Assembly (NCBI RefSeq): GCF_021538895.1
Contig: NZ_JADDRL010000060.1
Coordinates: 1-57,340, forward strand
Direction: 5' to 3'
DNA from: Streptomyces olivochromogenes
Lineage (GTDB): Bacteria; Actinomycetota; Actinomycetes; Streptomycetales; Streptomycetaceae
Length of the DNA stretch: 57,340 nt
The notes under the pieces: generated by a model
Told to the model about the DNA's origin: nothing
Databases searched by the model: none
Seen by the model: the letters and a program-made list of their open reading frames with translations, nothing else
Shown: in pieces, positions 51,769-57,340 of the stretch
Numbering within the stretch: position 1 is the stretch's first letter
Layout: each line of letters begins with the position of its first letter
Program-made: the position numbers and the translations under genes

Positions 51769-51993
51769 GGGCGCTCCCCTCGACGGTCGGCGGATACACG
51801 TCAGCGCACCAGCGTGACCGAGGGCGCCGGGCCGGGGGAAGGAACTTGGGGGCAGACCTGAGGGCACGTCCGGGTCGTTGCCCTTCGGGGCAACAGGCCT
51901 GCCCCCGCCACGGCACCGCAGGTCGTTCCGGCCGTCGCGCTGCGCGCGTGACGGTGAGAGGCGTCCTGACTCGTGTCCCGAGGAGAGCAGAGC
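51769..51993. promoter_or_regulatory. divergent control region between DUF4157 and sheath genes
   Basis: 225 bp without a gene. A hairpin GTTGCCC-TTCG-GGGCAAC (51877-51894) lies in the middle, 109 bp before the DUF4157 start and 100 bp before the sheath start. Related GCCCGAAGGGG sequences occur at about 48481 and 50007. It must contain the promoter of the structural operon, but I cannot place its boxes with confidence. Confidence 0.35.
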
Positions 51994-53577
51994 ATGCCGT
52001 CGTACCTGTCGCCCGGCGTATACGTCGAGGAGGTGGCCAGCGGCTCCCGTCCGATCGAGGGAGTGGGCACCTCGGTGGCGGCCTTCGTCGGGCTCGCCCC
52101 GACCGGCCCGCTGAACGAGCCGACCCTGGTGACCAACTGGACGCAGTACGTGGCGGCCTTCGGTGACTTCACCGATGGCTACTACCTCGCGCACTCCGTC
52201 TACGGCTTCTTCAACAACGGCGGCTCGGCGGCCTACGTCGTCCGCGTCGGCGGCTCCGCGGCGGGCGCCTCCGGCGACGCCGCCGCCCCCCACGCGGTGA
52301 CCGGTGCGGCAGCACCGGCCGCGCTGACCGCCGGCGAGCCCAAGCAGCTCGGCACGTTCACCGTCACGGCGACCTCGGCCGGGCAGCACGGCCCGCTGAG
52401 CGTGGAGGTCGCCGACGCGGAGGGCGAGGGTCCCGCCGAGCGCTTCAAGCTGATCGTCAAGGACGGCGACAAGGCCGTCGAGTCGTTCGACGTGACCGCC
52501 AAGAAGGGCGGCCGCACCTACGTCGTCACCCAGGTCAAGGAGCGCTCCAAGCTCATCACCGTGGCCGAGGCCGCGCCGTCCGCGCAGCTGGCCCGCCCGG
52601 AGAACCAGACGGTGGCCCTGGCCGCGCCGCCCGCCGCGCCCGCCGCGCCGGCGGAGCAGGACGCGGTCGTCGGCCCGGCCCAGTACCTGGGCGACAGCGC
52701 CGACCGCACCGGCTTCGGCGGCCTGGAGGCCGTCGACGAGGTGTCGATGGTGGCCGTGCCCGACCTGATGGCCGCCTACCAGCGTGGCGCGATCGACCTG
52801 GAGGCCGTCAAGGCGGTCCAGCTCGGCCTGATCGCGCACTGCGAGCTGATGGGCGACCGCGTCGCGGTCATCGACCCGCCGCCCGGCCTGAACGCCCGCC
52901 AGATCCGCGTGTGGCGGCAGGAGACGGCCGGCTACGACTCCAAGTACGCCGCCCTGTACTACCCGTGGATCAAGTCCTTCGACCCGGCCTCCGGCCAGTC
53001 CCGGCTGATCCCGCCGAGCGGTCACGTGGCCGGCGTGTGGGCCCGCAACGACTCCGAGCGCGGTGTGCACAAGGCGCCGGCCAACGAGGTCGTACGCGGT
53101 GCCGTGGACCTGGAGATCCAGATCACCCGGGGCGAGCAGGACCTGCTCAACCCGATCGGCGTCAACTGCATCCGCGCGTTCCCCGGCCGGGGCATCCGGA
53201 TCTGGGGCGCGCGGACGCTGTCCTCGGACCCGGCGTGGCGCTACCTCAACGTCCGCCGGTACTTCAACTACCTGGAGGAGTCGATCCTGATCGGCACCCA
53301 GTGGGTGGTGTTCGAGCCGAACGACCACGCGCTGTGGGCCCGGATCCGGCGCAACGTCTCGGCGTTCCTGGTCAACGAGTGGCGCAGCGGCGCCCTCTTC
53401 GGCGCCCGGCCCGAAGAGGCGTACTACGTCAAGTGCGACGAGGAGACCAACCCGCCGGAGTCGGTCGACGTCGGCCGGGTGGTGTGCGAGATCGGCATCG
53501 CACCGGTGAAGCCGGCCGAGTTCGTGATCTTCCGACTGGCTCAGTTCTCCAGCGGGAGCGGGGAGCTGGAGGAGTAG
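51994..53577 (+). CDS. CIS contractile sheath protein
   Basis: 527 aa. N-terminal PSYLSPGVYVEEVASGSRPI, EGVGTSVAAFVGLAPTGPLN is the phage/CIS sheath start; then YYLAHSVYGFFNNGGSAAYV. An insert domain (about 100-215) is strand-rich with an Ala/Pro linker (AAPPAAPAAPAEQD). C-terminal sheath core: ALYYPWIKSFDPASGQ, IPPSGHVAGVWARNDSERGV, HKAPANEVVRGA, GVNCIRAFPGRGIRIWGART, RRYFNYLEESILIGTQWVVF, EFVIFRLAQF. It forms the contractile outer tube. ATG 51994 follows AGGAGAG. Confidence 0.95.
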   Translation: MPSYLSPGVYVEEVASGSRPIEGVGTSVAAFVGLAPTGPLNEPTLVTNWTQYVAAFGDFTDGYYLAHSVYGFFNNGGSAAYVVRVGGSAAGASGDAAAPHAVTGAAAPAALTAGEPKQLGTFTVTATSAGQHGPLSVEVADAEGEGPAERFKLIVKDGDKAVESFDVTAKKGGRTYVVTQVKERSKLITVAEAAPSAQLARPENQTVALAAPPAAPAAPAEQDAVVGPAQYLGDSADRTGFGGLEAVDEVSMVAVPDLMAAYQRGAIDLEAVKAVQLGLIAHCELMGDRVAVIDPPPGLNARQIRVWRQETAGYDSKYAALYYPWIKSFDPASGQSRLIPPSGHVAGVWARNDSERGVHKAPANEVVRGAVDLEIQITRGEQDLLNPIGVNCIRAFPGRGIRIWGARTLSSDPAWRYLNVRRYFNYLEESILIGTQWVVFEPNDHALWARIRRNVSAFLVNEWRSGALFGARPEEAYYVKCDEETNPPESVDVGRVVCEIGIAPVKPAEFVIFRLAQFSSGSGELEE

Positions 53578-53636
53578 GTCCGCCAGCCGACTCCTCCAGC
53601 TCCCATCGACGTCAACACCCCTAGAAGGAAAGCGAC

Positions 53637-54080
53637 ATGAGTCTCCAGCCGGGCGATGCCCTTACTTCACACAATTTCGGCCTGCAGATCGACGGCGTGA
53701 TGGTCGAGTACCTCGCCGAGGTCAGCGGCCTCAGCGTGGAGCAGGACGTCATCGAGTACCAGCAGGTCTCCGCGCAGGGCAAGCCGGTCACCAAGAAGCT
53801 GCCGGGCGTGAAGAAGGCGGGCACCTGCACGGTCGTGCGCGGTATGACGCAGTCCGCCGCGTTCAACCAGTGGATCACCGAGTCGGTCAGCGGCGCGATG
53901 GGCACGGCCCGCAAGAACGCCACGATCATGGTGATGGACTACCAGAACAATCCGGTCAAGCGGTACAACATGCGCAACGCCTGGTGCAGCAAGATCGACA
54001 CCAGCACCGTGAAGGCCGGTGAGGCCTCGGCGCTGACCGAGACGGTGACCATCACGTTCGAAGAACTGGTCATCGAGTAA
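53637..54080 (+). CDS. CIS inner tube protein
   Basis: 147 aa, normal length for tube (Hcp/gp19-like) proteins of the phage T4 gp19 / PVC family: LQPGDALTSHNFGLQIDGVM, EYLAEVSGLSVEQDVIEYQQ, GKPVTKKLPGVKKAGTCTVV, RGMTQSAAFNQWI, KNATIMVMDYQNNPVKRYNM, RNAWCSKIDTSTVKAGEASA, ETVTITFEEL. It stacks into the tube expelled on contraction. It starts 59 bp after the sheath stop with AAGGAAAG in front; the stop overlaps the next ATG (TAATG). Confidence 0.95.
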   Translation: MSLQPGDALTSHNFGLQIDGVMVEYLAEVSGLSVEQDVIEYQQVSAQGKPVTKKLPGVKKAGTCTVVRGMTQSAAFNQWITESVSGAMGTARKNATIMVMDYQNNPVKRYNMRNAWCSKIDTSTVKAGEASALTETVTITFEELVIE

Positions 54081-54583
54081 TGCGGCGTACGGCTGTCCGG
54101 TCGGGGACGGGGACGGCACCGGGTGAACCGGTTCCGTCGCCGTCTCCGTCCGCGCCGGGGTCCGGGGCCGGGGCCGCGGAGCAGGCCCCGGCCGCCGCGG
54201 CACCGGCGCTCCGCCTGCAGACGGAGTTCCCCTTCGAACTGCCCCGCGGTTACGTCGACGAGGCGGGCACCGTCCACCGCGACGGCGTGATGCGGCTGGC
54301 CACGGCCCGCGACGAACTGGTGCCGCTGCGGGACATCCGGGTCCAGGAGAACCCCGCCTACCTGTCGGTGGTGCTGCTCGGCCGGGTCATCACCCGCCTG
54401 GGCACACTGCCGCTCGTGCACGACGGGGTCGTGGAGAACATGTTCGCCTCCGACCTGGCGTTCCTCCAGGACTTCTACCGCCAGATCAACGCCGAGGGGC
54501 ACACCCGCGCCGCGGTGGAGTGCCCGCACTGCGCGGAGCCCTTCGAGGTGGAACTCGGCGGGAGCCGCCTGGGGGAATCGTGA
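54080..54583 (+). CDS. CIS tail-assembly-like protein
   Basis: 167 aa. The first 45 residues are Pro/Ser/Ala-rich; the core reads LQTEFPFELPRGYVDEAGTV, HRDGVMRLATARDELVPLRD, IRVQENPAYLSVVLLGRVIT, RLGTLPLVHDGVVENMFASD, LAFLQDFYRQINAEG, then CPHCAEPFEVEL with one CxxC. Proteins with this pattern follow the tube gene in many eCIS and resemble phage tail-assembly chaperone-type proteins (gpG/gp24-like). It probably acts during tube or tape-measure assembly. Coupled on both sides (TAATG before, GTGA after). Confidence 0.7.
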   Translation: MRRTAVRSGTGTAPGEPVPSPSPSAPGSGAGAAEQAPAAAAPALRLQTEFPFELPRGYVDEAGTVHRDGVMRLATARDELVPLRDIRVQENPAYLSVVLLGRVITRLGTLPLVHDGVVENMFASDLAFLQDFYRQINAEGHTRAAVECPHCAEPFEVELGGSRLGES

Positions 54584-54738
54584 CGTACGCGACCGACCGG
54601 CTGCACGAGGAGATCGCGTACGTCGCCTACCACTTCCACTGGAGCCTGGAGGAGATCCTGGACCTGGAACACCACGACCGCCGGCGCTTCACGAACCAGA
54701 TCGCGTCCCTGGTGACCCGGGCCGGGGTGGAGGGCTGA
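54580..54738 (+). CDS. DUF6760-like small CIS protein
   Basis: 52 aa: TYATDRLHEEIAYVAYHFHW, SLEEILDLEHHDRRRFTNQI, ASLVTRAGVEG. The Y-x-F-H-W-S/P-x-E-E-I-L-x-L pattern is that of tiny proteins found next to the assembly gene in eCIS and some phages, like the second product of a tail chaperone pair. GTG 54580 overlaps the previous stop. Confidence 0.75.
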   Translation: MTYATDRLHEEIAYVAYHFHWSLEEILDLEHHDRRRFTNQIASLVTRAGVEG

Positions 54739-54741
54739 GCC

Positions 54742-57340
54742 GTGGGTTTCCTGGACCGCTTCAGGGGTGGGCGTGGTGGCTCGACGACGGGCGGGGCGAG
54801 CGAGCCGTCGCCGTCGACGACCACCGCAGCGACCGACACCGGCGCCGTCACCGACCCGGGCACCGGCGCCGCGGCGACGCATGCCCGTCCGGCCGCCGCC
54901 TGGCCCGCGCTGCCACCCATCCAGCGGGCGGTGACCGGGGGGACGTCGGGTGTCGCCGACGCCGGCTTCGGAAACCGGCTGGCCACCTGGCAGAACCCGT
55001 CCTTCACCGGCACGCTGTCGCACGCGGTACTGAACCGCACGTCGGTCGACCGGATGGGCCCTTTGCTGACCCCTCCGACGGCACCGACGCCGACGCGCTC
55101 CGCCGAACAGCCGCCCGCGGCACCGCCGGTGCCCGGGCCGGCGGCGGGAGCGGCAACTGGTCCCGCACCGAGGTGGGCTGCCGCTGCCACGCCCTCGCGG
55201 GCGGGGGCCGCGGCGCCGGTGCAGCGTGCTGTTGCCACGCCGGTGAGTGTTGCCGCGCCGGGGCGTCAGGCCGCTTCTGCGGGTGGGGGACGGGCTGTGC
55301 CTACGTCCGCGCCCGCGCCCGCGCCGGTACAGCGGGCTGCTTCCGTGCCGGGGGCTGTGGCTGGTGCCGTGCCGGTGCAGCGGGCCGTGCCCCTTCCGCC
55401 GGCGGGGCACGCCCCGGTACAGCGGGCAACTGCTCCGCCGGTGAGGGTTGTTCCGCCAGCTGGGCAGGAGACGTCCACGCCAGTGCGGCGGGCAGCTTCC
55501 ACGCCAGGGCAAACGTCCCCGGCCCCGGCCCCGGCAACGAAACCCCCCGGCGCGAGGCCAGTTCAGCGCACCGCGGCCACATCAGCGAGCCCCGCCGGGC
55601 CAGTTGGGCCGATGCCCACCGCGCCGGTGCAGAAGATGGCGTCCCCGTCAGCGCAGTCGGACGTTCCCGCGCCCGTGCAGCGTGCCGTTGCCACGCCGGG
55701 GGAGAAGGCCGTGCCCGCGCCCGTACCGAAGTCCGCTGCCGCGCCCTCGCGGCCGCATGGCGCAGAGGCGGTGCGGCAGGCCGCCCCGACTCCGGTACAG
55801 CGAGCCGCCTCCACGCCGGTGCCGCGAGTTGCCTCCGCACCCGTACGACAGCCCACTCCCGCGCCCTCCCAGCCAGACGCCGCCGAAGCCGCGCAGCAGC
55901 CCGCGCCGGTGCAGCGTGCCGTAGCCAAATCCCCTCAGCCGGGCGCTCCCGCAGCCCAGGTGCCGGATGTTCCTCAGCCCCCTCGGCTCGGTGGTTCCGT
56001 CTCCCCGCGGGGGGACGTTCCCGTGCCCCCGGCGCGAGGCATTCCCGTGGGACCAGTGCGGCCGCGCCCGGCGGTGGCCCCGCTGACCAAGTCGGCTCCC
56101 GCTCCGGTGCAGCGTCGTACGTTGCCTGCCCGGATACCGCCGGCTGCCCCGGCCCCCGCACATCCCGGTACTGACGAGGGCAGCACCGCGGCGCCGGAAC
56201 CCGTCGCTGCCCCGGCCCCCGCTCCGGTGCAGCGGGCCGTGACGCGACCGGCCGATGACATCCGCACCCCGCACACGAGCGAAACGGAAACGGCGTCCCC
56301 CGCCTCCGCGAGCGCACCCGCACCCACGGGCCCCGCCCTCAACGTGCAGCGTGCCGCGGCGCCGACACCGAGCGGCACTCCCACCGGTCCCACAGCGGCA
56401 CCGGCCACCGCCGCCCGCAAGCAGGCATCGACGGAACCGACCGTCCAGCGTGCGCGCGTCGGGCTCGGTGCACCCACCTCGCGCGTGCCCTCCCCCGCCG
56501 AACGCCCCGTGGAGCAACCGCGTCCGGCGACGACCCCTCCCGCGGGTTCCGCGCCGGTCGACAACACCCCTCCCGGTGGCGGGAGTTCGCAGCCCCAGCC
56601 GCCGCTCCCCCCGATCCAGCGCAGCACACCGCACGGCGGCAGCCCGGCGGCCCGCCCGCGCCCCCAGCTCGGCGTCCCTCTCACCACGCGCCCCGCCGAT
56701 GCCACGCCCGTCGCCACGCCGCTCCCCGGCATGCCCAGCGTGAGCCGATCGGTCTCCCCGGCCCCATCGACGCCTGCCCCGGTCACGGGCCGCCCGCCGA
56801 TGCCCACCCCTGTGCCCCAGCCGACCACCCCGGCCGTGCACAACCCGCTGCCGCGACCAACCACGTCAGCCGTGCACAACCCCCCGGCGCAGCAGCACAC
56901 TTCGGCCGTACAACGCCGGGCCACTCAGGCCGCCGCACCCCTGCCGCAACCGGCCACGCCGACCATGCCGACCTCCACGCCGCAGCCAACCACGCCGACC
57001 ACGCACAACCCCCTGACGCAACCGACCACGTCAGCCGTGCACAACCCCCCGCCACAGCAGCACACTTCGGCCGTACAACGCCGGGCCACTCAGGCCGCCG
57101 CACCCCTGCCGCAACCGGCCGCCCCGGCCCCCATGCCGCAGCCGCCCACCCCGGTCATGCACACCCCCGTGCCGCAGCCGACCGCCCCAGCCGTACAGCG
57201 CCGGACCACCCCGGCTGCCGCACCGCTGCCGCAGCCGACCACGTCGGGCGCGCACACGCCCCTCCCACGGCCGCACACTCCACCCGTACAACGCCGAACC
57301 ACACCGGCTGCCGTACCCCTTCGCCGCACCACCCCCGGCA
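54742..57340 (+). CDS. giant Pro/Ala-rich VQR-repeat CIS protein, cut by the window edge
   Basis: At least 866 aa, open to the last base. GTG 54742 follows GGAGGG. Start GFLDRFRGGRGGST, then a short conserved-looking segment (about 55-115): WPALPPIQRAVTGG, ADAGFGNRLATWQNPSFTG, TLSHAVLNRTSVDRMG. The rest is low complexity (Pro, Ala, Thr, Val, Gln, Arg) with about 18 VQR or IQR motifs, mostly [P/A]VQR[A/R], spaced 15-100 residues apart. No TM segment, signal or enzyme domain is visible. The same motif occurs three times in the DUF4157 protein. It sits where a tape-measure or adaptor gene might be. It belongs to the CIS operon: only 3 bp separate it from the previous stop. Confidence 0.75.
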   Translation, partial: MGFLDRFRGGRGGSTTGGASEPSPSTTTAATDTGAVTDPGTGAAATHARPAAAWPALPPIQRAVTGGTSGVADAGFGNRLATWQNPSFTGTLSHAVLNRTSVDRMGPLLTPPTAPTPTRSAEQPPAAPPVPGPAAGAATGPAPRWAAAATPSRAGAAAPVQRAVATPVSVAAPGRQAASAGGGRAVPTSAPAPAPVQRAASVPGAVAGAVPVQRAVPLPPAGHAPVQRATAPPVRVVPPAGQETSTPVRRAASTPGQTSPAPAPATKPPGARPVQRTAATSASPAGPVGPMPTAPVQKMASPSAQSDVPAPVQRAVATPGEKAVPAPVPKSAAAPSRPHGAEAVRQAAPTPVQRAASTPVPRVASAPVRQPTPAPSQPDAAEAAQQPAPVQRAVAKSPQPGAPAAQVPDVPQPPRLGGSVSPRGDVPVPPARGIPVGPVRPRPAVAPLTKSAPAPVQRRTLPARIPPAAPAPAHPGTDEGSTAAPEPVAAPAPAPVQRAVTRPADDIRTPHTSETETASPASASAPAPTGPALNVQRAAAPTPSGTPTGPTAAPATAARKQASTEPTVQRARVGLGAPTSRVPSPAERPVEQPRPATTPPAGSAPVDNTPPGGGSSQPQPPLPPIQRSTPHGGSPAARPRPQLGVPLTTRPADATPVATPLPGMPSVSRSVSPAPSTPAPVTGRPPMPTPVPQPTTPAVHNPLPRPTTSAVHNPPAQQHTSAVQRRATQAAAPLPQPATPTMPTSTPQPTTPTTHNPLTQPTTSAVHNPPPQQHTSAVQRRATQAAAPLPQPAAPAPMPQPPTPVMHTPVPQPTAPAVQRRTTPAAAPLPQPTTSGAHTPLPRPHTPPVQRRTTPAAVPLRRTTPG
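56860..57120. repeat. in-frame 165-bp-spaced coding duplication
   Basis: 56860-56955 and 57025-57120 match over 96 bp (TTSAVHNPP...QQHTSAVQRR, AAAPLPQPA) with a few mismatches. The 165-bp step is 55 codons, so the frame is kept. Confidence 0.8.

Overview
The window looks like chromosomal DNA of a Streptomyces or a very close relative. GC content is very high with strong third-position bias, GTG starts are common, and secreted and lipoproteins are numerous. There are Ser/Thr kinases of actinobacterial type, a sortase-anchored long chaplin, several promoters of the leaderless actinobacterial type, and at the right end a Streptomyces-type contractile injection system (CIS) locus.

Layout. 1-541 is a giant imperfect palindrome. 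603-3580 holds a monooxygenase-like protein, a DUF3592 membrane protein, a frame-broken HTH regulator, a truncated second DUF3592 gene and two small phage-like genes. 3692-7735 has an FG-GAP lipoprotein, an FG-GAP secreted protein and a Yip1-like membrane protein. 7833-11240 has a Ser/Thr kinase, a phosphoribosyltransferase, dcd, a 52-aa zinc-ribbon protein and tRNA-Gly(CCC). 11419-25193 is rich in exported proteins: two paralogous beta-propeller/Ig proteins, an EEP-family enzyme, a DUF4232 protein, two small secreted peptides, a kinase with a PQQ-like propeller sensor, a membrane protein, a FUSC-type exporter and a truncated TNT-like toxin gene. 25186-31400 has a large secreted PGRP/amidase, a VOC protein, an MFS exporter and a long chaplin.

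31753-40246 carries an epimerase with a zinc-ribbon-like insert, an OmpR-type two-component pair, and a compact gene set: GT2 glycosyltransferase, DUF2064 transferase and methyltransferase, facing a membrane protein and a membrane-anchored molybdopterin oxidoreductase, then a polytopic GT-C-like protein. The facing 3' ends of the epimerase and the histidine kinase have been triplicated as a 143-bp unit.

40299-57340 is a large LAL regulator followed by the left part of the CIS locus. The locus has an atypical LuxR regulator, a DUF4255 protein, an AAA+ ATPase, two paralogous single-pass membrane proteins with external carbohydrate-binding-like domains and a recently homogenised DNA block, a DUF4157 protein with an extra C-terminal domain (candidate effector), sheath, tube, a tail-assembly-like protein, a DUF6760 protein, and a very long Pro/Ala-rich protein with about 18 VQR/IQR motifs that runs off the right edge. 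The baseplate, LysM and spike genes expected of such a locus would lie to the right of the window.

Several genes (dcd, FUSC exporter, epimerase, GT2, GT-C-like protein, both CIS membrane proteins) have a TAnnnT -10 hexamer exactly 6-7 nt before the start codon, which predicts leaderless mRNAs. Gene-family calls rest on motifs and remembered family features; no database search was run.
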